Assembly (NCBI GenBank): GCA_018343915.1
Contig: JABRWF010000007.1
Location: forward strand, 1,054,001-1,118,000
Length of the DNA: 64,000 nucleotides
Source of the DNA: Agroathelia rolfsii
Taxonomy: Eukaryota > Basidiomycota > Agaricomycetes > Amylocorticiales > Amylocorticiaceae
Direction of reading: 5' to 3'
Under the pieces are notes generated by a model. That model saw nothing but the letters and a program-made list of their open reading frames with translations, was not told the DNA's origin and ran no database searches. Positions 11,518 through 23,300 of the stretch are shown here, piece after piece. The position numbers were made by a program, and so were the translations under genes. Each line of letters opens with the position of its first letter. Position 1 is the first letter of the stretch.

Positions 11518-12543
11518 ATAATACACTGCAAAAAAAATTATTTGAAGGAAAACGGTGTAGAAGTGGATGAGATACAAGAAAAATTGTGGTGAAAGCCCGC
11601 GTGACAGACTTTTGGTGGCCACTGTTTTTTTTTTTTAACATTCTTTGGAAAGAAAGAAACGTCGCGGTTTGACAATATGAAAATGTTTGGGGACCTCTAT
11701 TGAAGAAAAGAATGCCATTTTCCGGGATCGCATCGACAGAAAGATACAGAGACTTGCCGCCGCGATCAGATAAGTTAGATTTCGATCCCACCACAGGACT
11801 CTGAGAACATGTGACTTTGACTTCACTCAGTTGAGCTAATAGAACGATAACCTAGGCATAAACGTATGCATAAACCATTGCGAACTGTGTGCTATAGGAC
11901 ACTTAAAGTTGTGCCTTCATGATCGCTCGTAATACAAATGCATCAATACTCGAGTACTTGAATAATTAGACTCTCGAATACTATCTCATTGGACATGATT
12001 CGATTATGTGAGGATGGGGAGAAAAAAAATCATTTGTGCTCACACAAATGTCCATGTAAATTAACTAGTGATACAGTGTTAATGATGGCAATGTTTGGGA
12101 AACGAGAGAAACGAAGTGAAAAAGGGGGGAAGGAACAATGAAGGTGAGTATTCTGAGTAAAAACTACGAGCTAGCTATAAAAGCTAGGGGAAGAAAAAGT
12201 AGACAAGAAATGAGGGGCAAAAGATTTAAATGGAAGATGTTGGATTTAGAAATAGAGACGGAACGCAAGATGCGATAACGAGATAGACTGTAAGGGTAAG
12301 GGATACAATGAGAAAGGATTGCGCGCGTGCAATGCATACATGTATAGGTGGACACTCCTCTGCTTTTTTTGGCAGCAATATAGAATATTTAAGTAGTGAG
12401 TTCGTTGATGGATGTATGCGCTCCAAATGCTATGAAAAGGCGAGAGAAACGGAAAGTGAGGGCCAACGACAGAAAGTGAGCTGAAACGTAGATTCAGCAA
12501 CCGAATCGATCGATTGCCCATATATAATTTGATCCGAGCTTGA

Positions 12544-14667
12544 TTACTTGGGGAGTTTCCGCTTATCCGTGGGCATATCGAATTCGGCGGCATAATACCC
12601 ATGCGGACTGAGCACAGTCCCCAACGCCTGGTGGACTTCGACGTGGAATTCCTTGAAAGGCATAGCCTCACCGTCAACGGCTATGTACCCTTCTTCGGTC
12701 AGTGGCTTGACGTAAAGGGCATGTGCTTTGCAGTAGTGGTTCTATGTATAGAGCAACCCCCGAGGATACGGAATATGTGGATTTAGAATGGTGAAGAAAA
12801 AGAGAAGAATGAAAACCCACAGTGTCCATCCAATATGGCAGTCCTTCCGGTCCACCACTAATGGCTGCAATAACTCGCTTACGAGAGCGCTTTGCGGAGA
12901 TAAGTAACGGGAAAGATGATAGCAAGTAGAGCGACTTACCAGCTCCAGAGGCATGACATCCATTAAACCATCGTTAGGCAAAGAAACCGGAAATGCCATG
13001 AAATCTCTGCATCATTTGGTGAGATCAGTCAGTCAAAATATGGATGATCAGGATGATGATAGGAGAAAAATTACCTCGAGACGAACGGCCCTTTGCCTGC
13101 ATACAACCAGAGTAAAGGCGCTTCTAACTTTATCCACCCTTCGCTCTCATCTTTAGGGCAATCCGCATATTTTAGAGGCGGTAAGGCAAAGCGATCGATA
13201 TCATCGCATTGTTCGTGACGATCGACAACAGGACTCGGAGGAGCACTGAGCGCATCCATATCTCGATGCTTCTTCTTGAAATCTTCTAGCATCCGCTCTT
13301 TATCCGTTTCGACTACCTTGATCCATAGTTCGATTGGAGTAGACTTAAACGAGACCACTGGTAGATGAGTGATTTTCTTAGCATTGAAAACAAACCCCAG
13401 TGGAAAATGATTGCACTTACGACCACGCAAGAGACCATACATGAACCTGGTGTCTCCCATCCATCGGAGATGTTCCGTTCCCAAATCAAGATCAGCTATG
13501 AGTCCAACAGCCTGAGACATGTAGGAGAGCCTGCGGGTGCCACCCTGAAGAACCGAGAAGATGTCTATACGCATTTCGCGACCTGGATACGCCAAAGGAA
13601 CAAATATGGAGAAAATTAGACTCAAACGGGGGGGGGGATCTCAGTAATGAGAAGTAACCTTTGATGGCGTTCAGGGTCGCCGCAACAACATCGAAACCAT
13701 CCTGAAAAAAGGAGAGGAGATGTAAGTATGTATCAAACGTTTCAAGCATCTGAAAAAGGAGCTCCTTGTACCTGTAAACCCAAAATGTTGAGTGAGAGAC
13801 CGTTTGCCGAGCCGGTGGGAATCTGAACGATCGGGGTCGAAAATGCCTGCAGCGGTCTCTGATGTTCGGCGAATCCATTGAATACTTCATGTACGAGTCC
13901 GTCACCGGAAAGTACTAGGAGAGCATCGTAATCCAAAGGTAGTGCCTGAGCGATCTCCTTCGCATGTCCATTATGAGTGGTATCTGGAATGGTTAATTGA
14001 GTGCGAGGAAGGAAGCAAAGTATAGGAGGTGGACTCACGAGTAACATCCATGATACATCCTGCCATCCGTAGTACAGGCTCAACCTTCTTACGATAGGTA
14101 GAGACAGCTCTGCCCTATATATGCGCACATATGAGATAATTTGTATGGCTTGGAACACTGCACACTAACAGTTCCACCAAAGGGATTGATCAAGATGCGC
14201 AGCTTCTTGTGACGTTTGCAACCTGGAAAGAAGCAATAATGAATAAAAGCGCGAAGCAAAGCAAGAAGAGATCAAGGAGTACTTGCCTCGGTACGCAACT
14301 GCCAGCAGTGCATCGACCCATTCCTTTGCTTTGTCCACGTCTTCTTCCTTGACCTGACCACCCATCTTAATTAGGGACATCTTGCCCTTATCCTTCTTTC
14401 TTGCCACGAAATGGACTTCAACGGCTTGTGCATGGACAGCAGCATTTATTACTCTTCGGACTGGTATGGACTTGTCCTTTCTTGCGGCTAATCCAAGCAA
14501 GGAGGGGTGTTAGACGGCATTCTCTCGGGCACAGACAACGAGGACAATTAATCTATTGTAGTGCATGTATCACCTTTGCGCTGCGGGCCGAGCTGAATAG
14601 TGAGAGTATCTGTAGTGAAGGCGAGTCTAGCACCAGACTGGAATAAAAGTTCGCGCTCGGTGGTCAT
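12544..14667 (-). CDS. Sphingoid long-chain base kinase (sphingosine kinase family)
   Basis: Lipid kinase that phosphorylates sphingoid bases, working in sphingolipid turnover and signalling. Exons 14574-14667, 14287-14487, 14170-14222, 14039-14114, 13772-13983, 13659-13701, 13421-13582, 13075-13357, 12940-13006, 12821-12889 and 12544-12741 give 485 aa. The DAGK-type catalytic signatures are present: KLRILINPFGGTGRAVSTY, then LLVLSGDGLVHEVFNGF with the Gly-Asp-Gly ATP loop, then IPTGSANGLSLNI. The C-terminal half has the usual SLPNDGLMDV and a family-typical AISGGPEGLPYWMDT. Intron two appears to be GC-AG (donor GAG|GCAAGT). The acceptor before exon 10 is an AAG and is the least certain junction. 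The start is the ATG at 14667; an upstream in-frame ATG exists but adds unconserved-looking sequence. Confidence 0.88.
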
Positions 14668-14990
14668 GGTAGGAGTACAAGTTACAAGGGACTTGGTGGG
14701 GCCGGCCCCTAAGGTGGTATCACAACGTAGCATACTGTTGCCGGGGGCCGAGAGGAAGACAGATAGCAGACAGATGAAGTCAGTGCAGGATTCGATAGTG
14801 ACAATATGGACCAAAGAAGTTGCACTCTGCCCGCGGATTGCCCTATCACATGTGACGCACATATTCCAAAAAAGGAAACTAGCTTAGCCCAGCCAATAGC
14901 GCACTTAATCTGGTCGCCGTGCCGCTCGTTCGGCAATTATGTAATCTAACATTCCTTGTCTCATGATATCACAGGGGGGACTCACGAATC
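14668..14990. other. Divergent promoter region
   Basis: 323 bp separate the start codons of the leftward kinase and the rightward methyltransferase. No other gene is seen. The two may share promoter elements, but none was identified. Confidence 0.45.
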
Positions 14991-16270
14991 ATGACCGCTG
15001 TATATATATGTACTGCTCCATGCGCCCAACCGCGGCGTGAGATCATGAGACCATTAGTGGCACCCATGTTTTTAAGTCGGTCTCTGCGCCGAGCTGTGCT
15101 CGTACGACAGAGAAAACTTCTCTCGCCGATAAAGGCAGCAGCGATCTTGGGACGTAGTTCTCGCCCAAACCATATCGCTCCTCTACCACGCAGAGCTGCC
15201 TACTATCATACTAGCATTTGTAGAATGGCAGTACACAACCTTGCTGAGACAGGGTTTGGCACAGGCACCAATGAACTCTATGATAGGTGGGCAATATTTT
15301 ATCGCTGAGCCGTATTGGCTGGCCGACAAAACACCGTATGATCACAAGGGCTCGCCCATCTTACCAGCCATATGTCTTGGCCCACATCCGCGAACAAGTG
15401 AGGAACCAGCCTCCATTGAACATCGTAGAGTGCGTTCCTATCTCACGTGTTGATAACACTCGTACTCAACATGAAGATGCAGACTCGGATCTGGCACCGG
15501 TCTCTTTACTCGTGCACTATTGGCTCACCCCGATTGGTCTTCATCCATTAATGCCCTTCGTGCTGTAGAGCCCAGCCAGGGCATGCGTGACGAATTCAAC
15601 AAGAAAACAAAAGATGAGCGAGTCACTACTTCAGATGGCACCTTCACCACTACCAACATCGAAGACGGGTGGGCAGATATCATCATCATCGCACAGGTCT
15701 GTCCCGTTTCAGTATCCATACACTTGACTGATGCTGATGAATGATAATAGGCTTATCACTGGTGTCCGGATTATGATGCTGCCTCGGCAGAATTCGCCCG
15801 AATTCTTAAGCCCAACGGCGTCGTCGCGTACGTTTGGAATCTTGAAGACAGGTGCGTTAACGAGGGCTGAAGCTATCGAGAGAAAATGGTTTCATGTTTA
15901 TTTCTTTAGGGATGGCGCTCCCTGGGTTGCTCAGCTGCGTGATCTGTATGAACAGCATGAAGCCGGGACGCCCCAGTACCGTCTAGGCCTCTGGAAGGCG
16001 ACGTGGGACACTCCTTCGTACAAGAAGTTCTTCGATCAACCTGAACCAAAGTCATGGTCATACCATTTGCCAGGCAGCCTCCAGATATGCACGGACCGTG
16101 CCATGAGTAAAAGTTATGTGGCGATCCTTCCTGATGACAAGAAGATAGAGGTAGTTAATGGAGTCAAGAGCATTATTGAAAAGGGGGAGGGATTGAAATA
16201 CATAGACGAGAAAGCCGGGATCTTTGAGTATCCTTACAAGACGGATGTGATCATTGCGAGGAAGAAATAG
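14991..16270 (+). CDS. Class I SAM-dependent methyltransferase, possible mitochondrial presequence
   Basis: Exons 14991-15286, 15349-15429, 15483-15696, 15751-15851 and 15910-16270 give 350 aa. The SAM-binding motif I reads LNIVELGSGTGLFTRALL and is restored exactly by splicing. AVEPS gives the acidic residue of motif II, and IIIIAQAYHWC is the Gln-Ala-(Tyr/Phe)-His-Trp signature of the Crg1/Tmt1 (trans-aconitate-type) methyltransferase family. Three in-frame ATGs exist: 14991, 15066 and 15225. The core enzyme begins at 15225 (272 aa). The longer forms add an Arg-rich, acid-poor stretch (FLSRSLRRAVLVRQRKLL) that looks like a mitochondrial targeting peptide. The substrate is not predictable. 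Confidence 0.85.
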
Positions 16271-16518
16271 AGAACGCGTCGTTAACTGACGTAGACACTT
16301 AGAACCAATATAAATCGCCATTATTATTAATATATGATGCGTGAAATTGCCATAGCATAACTCCAGGGTGTCTGATTATCTCAAGATTAAATAGCAGAGA
16401 CACAAACCAAATTCTTTGTTTGCCACAATTGCCGCGCGTGTAGCTGTGAATCATAACAAACGCGTCGGTGGCGTTGCGTTTATGTTGAGGGTCACATGAC
16501 CATATATTCGAACTCAGA

Positions 16519-16530
16519 TGCATATAAGAA
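16519..16530 (+). promoter_or_regulatory. Possible TATA-like element of the H2B gene
   Basis: GCATATAAGAAG lies about 125 bp upstream of the H2B start codon, followed by a C/T-rich stretch such as often precedes highly expressed fungal genes. Sequence resemblance only. Confidence 0.3.
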
Positions 16531-16651
16531 GGATGGTGCGCCTATCGTGCACACCATTCGTTCCTTACCTCCTACCACCATCCTTGCCCTTGGGTTGCCC
16601 AATCGATTTGGACTATTTGAACCACTTTTCTATTCTCATTAGACAATACAA

Positions 16652-17363
16652 ATGGCACCCAAAGTGAGAAAAAAACTTGTTGGAACTTGGGCATCATCTC
16701 AAATTCGATTCTGATGTTGCTTGTTTAATCCATAGCCTGCTTCCACCGCCAGCAAGGCCCCTGCCTCGACAGTTGCCTCTAAGGCACCCGCTAAGAGCGA
16801 GACAGCCAAGAAGAGCACTGCAAGCAAGAGCAAGAAGAGCACTTCGACCTCCGCCGCGGGCGCAGACGGAGAGAAGAAGAAGCAGCGCAAGAAGCAGCGT
16901 AAGGAGACGTACTCGTCCTATATCTACAAGGGTGAGTCATGCATTGTTGATGCCTTCAATCACATCACAAATGACTCACGTGTTAATGCAATGCATAGTC
17001 CTTAAGCAGGTGCACCCTGATACCGGTATCTCTAACAAGGCCATGGCTATCTTGAACTCCTTTGTCAACGATATCTTCGAACGTATTGCCAGCGAAGCAT
17101 CGAGTATGTGGCACGTGTATTGAGACATAAATAAACGCTGACGCATACATGCTCGTAGAATTGGCTGCATACTCAAAGAAATCTACCATCTCTTCACGCG
17201 AAATCCAAACTTCCGTCCGCCTCATCCTACCTGGTGAATTGGCCAAGCATGCCATCTCCGAGGGTACTAAGTCTGTCACCAGTAAGTCATGAGTCAATGT
17301 TTTATTGATTTATTTTGATACTGACATTAATATCGCGTAGAATTCTCCTCTGGCTCCAAGTGA
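16652..17363 (+). CDS. Histone H2B
   Basis: Core nucleosomal histone. Exons 16652-16663, 16736-16931, 16999-17103, 17159-17281 and 17341-17363 give 152 aa. The first exon encodes only MAPK. The tail is rich in Lys/Ala/Ser/Thr, followed by the basic block and the histone fold ([60 protein letters not shown]). The C-terminal helix ends EGTKSVTKFSSGSK and retains the conserved Lys region that is ubiquitinated in fungi. Four introns are typical of basidiomycete histone genes, and intron presence implies a polyadenylated transcript. No H2A partner lies next to it in this window. Confidence 0.98.
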
Positions 17364-18547
17364 GCCGCACGCCAATTTTCTAATCTGTACTATGACCCAG
17401 CGGCTTTGATATCCTTGACATTTTTCTTCAATTCATCGACTTTTTTATGTCTTTATGGTGTATTTTATATTTTATGGCCGCTGGGGAAAATCTTTTTGGT
17501 GTTCCTAGAGTAGTCTAATGATCATTGCGCTATCAATCATCATACTTGGTTTGAGGTGCGAAAATGTCTGGAGTAAAAAAATGGCTGGCCTGGCTCCGGA
17601 TTCACATTTGTCTGACTGCTGAAGCTGAAGTCCGACTGAACTTCATTTTTGGTTGAGTGAACTCAAGAGTTATGGTGGAACATTTGCCCTACGCTTTCAT
17701 TAAGTGAAGCCGCGGTATTAGATAGATAAATCTATTTATTTATAGTGACAGTGTCAGGCCTGAAAGGCCTATTGTTGCCACTGTACATCGTGGGGATTTA
17801 CTATACATGTGAGGTAAGCGTAGGGTGAGACTGTTATGTTCTTAGTGCGATTATGAAGGTTCGAGTGCCCTGAAGCCGCAGTATTGTAACTCCTGAGTGC
17901 TTGTTGTAGGATAACTAGGCAAGATTGACTTATGTAAACTCTAACTTGAATACTTCGAGTCTGGGAATATAAATTATAAATGGACGCAAATAAAACAGTC
18001 CTGAGGCATGGCCTCAATCTATTTGTTGGATATGTTTGTACGGTTCAACTAAAGGAAATGATGGCATATGCTTGAGATTGTACATTGTTGTCCGAGTTGG
18101 TGGACATCATGAATCCATTGTCTCTTGATCTACTGTCATAAGAGCACTAGTAATGTTGCATATAACTTATTAATATTATATGTAGTAACATTAGCTTAGA
18201 AACATGTCACATTCTGTTTGCTACAAGTCATGCTTGGGTACACTCACTGTACGAGCGAAAAATATATCCAAGTTTGCCAAATAACTTTATTCGAGTAATT
18301 ACGCCACAGAAGACAAGAACAATACTAACCGCCAGTTGTTACCTTATTAGCTAGTTTCCTAGTTGATGTATACCAATTGTGTTCCTCTCACTAGCATATC
18401 CCTAACACTGGTAATATAAACTTTGGTCTGGACATAATAATATTACCTAGTGTAGATGTGGTGCACTGAGCATAGTTATTGTAGAGCCGAATACCGCCGA
18501 ATCTGACGTCAAGAGTGTCTGAGTAGGTGTAGGTGTAAAACGCATAG
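17364..18547. other. AT-rich convergent intergenic region
   Basis: Almost 1.2 kb without a supportable gene between the H2B and PRCC-like 3' ends. It contains one copy of a dispersed repeat (17712-17772). No tRNA-like A/B boxes or snoRNA boxes were found by eye. Confidence 0.5.
17712..17772 (-). repeat. Dispersed short repeat, copy 1
   Basis: Read on the minus strand it contains GGCCTTTCAGGCCTGA, then CACTATAAATAAAT and TCTATCTAATA. The same ordered blocks occur on the plus strand at 51192-51272. It is non-coding and may be the end of a mobile element. Confidence 0.5.
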
Positions 18548-19961
18548 CTAAAATCCTGTTGTAAAATAGAAAGATTAACACACGAACCAAAGAGTAGAAG
18601 AATGGGTAAAAGAAAGTTGAGTGCATACCGTATTTGTTCCCAGCCTCCTTCCTGTTCCTCCGAGCCTGAGCGATTCTCTCTTCCAAAACTTCTCTGTTTT
18701 CGTATGCTTCAGTGAGTAGGGTCGAGAGCTGATGCCTTGTTCTTGCCACCCGACCGAGTTGGGCACCCTAAAATCAAGGAAACACAAACGTGAGTCCGTG
18801 TATCCTTTGTCTCCCATAGGTGCAAGGCACCCAAGGGTCAAAACATACCTTAACATTCATCTTTGGTGCAGCTAAATCACCTTCATTTTTTGCGCCGCTT
18901 GTGAGTGCTTTCCTATCCTCCCTTTCCTTGACTTCCACACGGGCCTTCTCCATCGCTTCCGCAGCGTCAACCTCTTGCAGATCTTCCTCCTGCGCCTCCT
19001 CGAAGCCCCTGGCCTTACCCTTTTCAAGTGCACGAATGTGAGAATCATATTCCTTCTTCCATTTGTTGTAGAATGTCATATAATATGTCTGGTCATATTG
19101 TGCCCATGCACCTGATGGAAGGCGGTAGTAACCAGGATATTCGTCATTGGGCGTCGGCTCTGGCGGTGTAAAATCGTCAATCTTTGGTGCGGCTGAGACT
19201 GGAGCAGATGATGTAGGAGGCTTGACAATTGGCGGAACGACGAGTTGCGGTGCTGTGTCAAGCTTTGGTCTCGGGACCGTTGAACCTACAAACCATCAAG
19301 TGAGAACAAAGGCTTTGAGGTCGAGATCAGATTACGCACCAATTGAAAAGAAGTCAACAGCAGGGGCGGCGGGAGGAGCGACAGCTTTTGCTTGAAGAAC
19401 TGTTTTCCTTTTTTCTTCCAGCGAAACGTTAGGCCTGCCTTTCTTGAGGGAAGGTGGCATAAAGGCTGTTGATGGACCAGCAGCAGGTGTGAGCGTAGGC
19501 GCTTCTTTAGATGTGCTCTGATCCTCCTCATCTTCCGTAGGACCTGTAATAGCATCGGATGTCGGCACAGCAGATCTTGCAGCGTTGAAGACTAGGCCAG
19601 GCCCACGTCCGCCACCAAGCACTCTTTCTGGAGCAGCAGCGGCCTTTGGTGGGGGCGCAGCCTGCTTAGGCGCAGGTAACATAGAAAAGAGAGATGATTT
19701 CCCACTTCCCGTCTCTAGACGAGGTCTCTTGGTTGGAGGCTGGCTGTCCTGGTTGTCCTCAGCATCGTCGTTGGTCGAGAGTGTAGGAAGACCAATGGCG
19801 ATTTTCTTTGGTGCCTTCTTTGTTTTAGGTGGAGGCAGTGAAAGAGATGAAGAAGAGGTAGCAGATGACTTGGATATTGGTTCAGCTGGCGCTGTAGGCT
19901 TTACGGATATTTCGTCGCCGCTGTCGTTATCATCGCTACCATAACTCTCGACACCGAGCAT
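18548..19961 (-). CDS. PRCC-domain protein (mitotic checkpoint regulator/splicing-associated)
   Basis: Exons 19340-19961, 18849-19285, 18629-18767 and 18548-18555 give 401 aa. It starts MLGVESYGSDD, like many proteins of this family, and continues as a Pro/Ala/Ser-rich disordered region with a basic patch (PPTKRPRLETG) that could be a nuclear signal. The conserved C-terminal region includes YRLPSGAWAQYDQTYYMTFY and ends in a charged helix (RTRHQLSTLLTEAYENREVL) and NRKEAGNKYGF, matching the C-terminus of human PRCC. The final residues Phe-stop come from an 8-nt last exon. PRCC proteins are nuclear and are linked to mitotic checkpoint control through MAD2B and to splicing. Confidence 0.85.
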
Positions 19962-20325
19962 TATGAACTTGCAACTTGAAGCGGATGGATGAAGTCAAGT
20001 TTACGTCAGCAGAGTATCCGATCGATTTTCGTACATAAGTCAGACGTCAAACATCCAACTTGTTCAGACATATGGAAATGTTCACAAACAAGACCCATCA
20101 AATATATTATTGCACATGTCCTATGTGATATTACTATTGAAAATTCTTATAAAGAGTGTGTATACCTCTGCAACAAATAGAATACAGAGAGATAGGAAGG
20201 GAATATAAAAAAGAGTCCGTGATGAGCAACGCAGAAGTGACGTAACAAACCACTATGTAGTTAGTCCATTTGTTGTTGTTGGTATATTATACTCTAAGAC
20301 AAAGAAACATATAGAATGTAGGGAA
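19962..20325. other. Intergenic
   Basis: 364 bp between the start of the PRCC-like gene and the end of the glucan synthase gene. AT-rich, with nothing else recognised. Confidence 0.5.
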
Positions 20326-23300
20326 TTATGGTCGTGCTGCGAGAAGCATGTATTAGTATGACAGTGACAAAGGGAATGGTATAAAACAAAGCTTACCAAG
20401 TTGTTCCTTCCTGTAGAACCAGAAGTAGCCTAGCACGATGATAAGTTGACAAATAAGAGCAACCCAGAATGGTGCTGATGCCATTGGACTGCCTTTGAGA
20501 CCATCTGAGAAGTCCCATTTGGCTGCATCGGGGAATACACTGCCAGGACCGATACGATTGGGCGCGGTGGCACGAGCGACCATGACGCAAACCGATCCAA
20601 TGATCTGGGCAAACGCCAGTGTAGCGCAGACGTGCAGACGGGATAGAGTCTAAAGGAGTCGTTTAGTCCAAAATCTCAGTAGGCAAGCGGATAAACAAGT
20701 GAACTAACCTGGAGCAGGATCATGCCGAGACCGACACCTTGGATAGCGTCAAGGACACCAAGCCAGAGCCACAACGAAATGCCCAAGAGAGGTCCCGAAG
20801 AGCCGGCCCAAGGAATGTAAAGCGCCATTGATGAAGTACCCCACAACATCTGGCACCAACGAGGGGTACCCAGACCTACGGCGAAGACGGGAAGCAACCA
20901 TGTATGTGTTTTGCTGAGATGAGTAAGTATGTACATCATGACACCCCAGACACCGACGAAGAACGCGATAACGAGGAGAAGAATTTGCCATTTAGGGGTA
21001 TCACCACTCCAGAGGAATGACCAATTGCGACCGTAGGGCTGTAACAATATGAGGACCAATAAGCATTATCAATGGAATCGAGTCACTTACACCGCTGAGC
21101 CAGTAGTCGCGCAACAACTCGGAGGCCAAGAACCAAAGAACGATCTTCCTTCGGAACAACGTCTTCATGAAGTTAGGAACCTTGGGCGGCGTTTGACGAT
21201 AGTACTCCGGAAGGCCATAGAGCATGAGATAAGCGAATGTGAAACTCATGACCGAAAGGGGCCATAGGATGAGGACAATCCACCAAGGAGGTACGTAGTT
21301 AGAAGCAACAGAGTTGAGTGAGTTGCCCCAATACCAGAGCGCAGCGACCCAGACTTGCTGCGAGCCTTGAACAAGACAGGCACGCATGGTCCACACTTCC
21401 GTTGCAGCACCCTACCCAAAAATTAAGAACAATGTTTCACGAGCATTGAGCGGATGACTTACAGCTTCCTCTCCAAAGTTGAGACCGAAGAAGGCGAATG
21501 CAGCAGACGATGCTACAGCGTATGACCACGTAGCAGCACTTGACAGAGCCTTGTGAACTGGATGCAAGGGCGTAGCCACCGAAGGCAGACCGATCATGAA
21601 GAATGCCAATCCGTAAAAAAGCCATGGGGCAGAAAGCACGTAGACGGATGGCTTCAAGCGGAATAGGGCATACCAAACGCCAGAAGCCGCCAAGAAGACA
21701 CCACCGAGTACGTACAACTGGAGATTGGTTTCCCAATTTTGACCGGAAAGAAGAGTGATCTGGAAACTAGTAGAGGCAAGCATCTGTCCGAGGGCGATGA
21801 TAATGGTGTACAAGGGCCAGCCAGCAATTTCGCGCTGCAAAGCAATTTGCAATCTCGACATGATAACGATATCATCCGGATTCTGGGGCAGGGCACCGCC
21901 AAATTCGCTGTGATAGGGGTCTGCAGAGCTTGGGGCAAATGAGCCAGGTGCTAAAGAAAGAATACGAGGATTAAAACAAAGAATATCCAATGCGTAGGAG
22001 AAAGAACTTACATGATGGACGATCATAGACAGAAGGCGAAGGTGTTCCCCAAACCGAATCACGCTGCGAGGATCGGATGCTTGCAGCACTGGACAACTTG
22101 TCTTTGCGGGCCTTGTCGAAGAATGCTTCCTCACTCTTCTGCAAGAACTTCTCAATCGAAAGCTCGGTCTTGGAGTTTTCCGGCGTCAAGTTCCGAAGTT
22201 TCTGCACGAACTCTTGAGCAACACCACCGTCCGCATCCGTGAACTGTTCGGAAAGCGATTAGGAAATAACATCACAAGAAAGAAAGAGAAGTGCGACATA
22301 CGTCAGCAATGGCCTTGTTAAGAGGCGAGTTCGCCTTCTCGGTGACGATGGACGAGATCGACTCAACAGACGAAACACGAGAATGGGAGCCGAAAGGCCT
22401 GTTCGGAGCCGCGAGCGTATTATCCATGAATGGATCCTGAGCATGTTTGTGGTCCTTTGCAATCGTCTTGTTCGCCTTCTCCAAAAAGTTGCTGTATGCA
22501 TCCTGATTGCTGCCGGGACCACGCGAGAAGTAATCACCCTCTTCAGAGCCGCCATCGGAAGAGCCACCACGGTGCATGCCAGCCGGTAGGCCAAGATTAC
22601 TTGCATTTCCATGAGTCGGTGTGTCCTGGCTCCACTGACCGGGTGAGCCGGGCGTTTGCGGGCCAGGGCTGTGGGCAAAGGAGCTACGAGGGCTGTCCAT
22701 CATGCTGCGGCTATCCCAGTCGGGTTGTTGAGGATATGCCTGATCTTCTGGAGCCCAGTCGTCGTGTTCCTCAATCGGTCGGACGGGGGCACCATCACAA
22801 TCTTCGATTCGGAATGCATCGGCACCAGCGACGTCACGGCTGATGTTAATACTGCGTCGGTGGAAGTCTTCCATACGTTGCCGCCATTCAACGACGGGGA
22901 ACCGCTGAACCGCTGATCGTGCACGGAGAATAGCACGCTCCTCCTCCGTTGACTTGAGGGCCATCTTGATTGTCTTAGACAATTGGGACAACATATGGGC
23001 AGTCGAGTTCGACTCGACAGGGAACCACCAACCGGGCATGAGACCGAGACCACCAAGACGACTACCGACACCAAGAGCACCTTTCCTACCGAACTCGACA
23101 GCCACCAAACCGAAAGGCTCATCACGTGATGGGATCAACGCAAAGTCCGCACCACTGAAAAGGTATGGTGGGAGCGCGGTGAACTCTGGCTTTGAGAACA
23201 CGCGATCGGGATATAATTCCATGAGCCGAGCCAGTTTCTCTGCTGCGAACCGACCGTATAAGTCAATGACGGGGCCGACAGTGATGAGCTGAATGCTTGG

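Larger units (their letters stand above)
10243..11626. repeat. Outer inverted repeat pair, about 105-bp arms
   Basis: Sequence at 10243-10342 (cagtgaccaccaaaagtctg... to ...ttcttgcagta) recurs in inverted orientation at 11521-11626 with roughly 80% identity by eye. The pair encloses most of copy 2 and the giant hairpin, giving a nested inverted-repeat structure of about 1.4 kb. It may be the termini of a larger composite element or two independent copies in opposite orientation. Confidence 0.6.
9741..12543. other. Gene-poor repeat island
   Basis: About 2.8 kb hold no supportable gene. Short open frames here are AT-rich and mostly lie inside repeats. The segment contains MITE-like repeats (10021-11626) and a giant hairpin (11031-11517), described separately. 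From 11640 to 12543 I see only AT-rich unique sequence, probably including the 3' UTR of the kinase gene. Confidence 0.5.

Noticed and set aside
17855..17866. GGTTCGAGTGCC resembling a tRNA B box
   Set aside because: No matching A box or acceptor stem occurs upstream or downstream.
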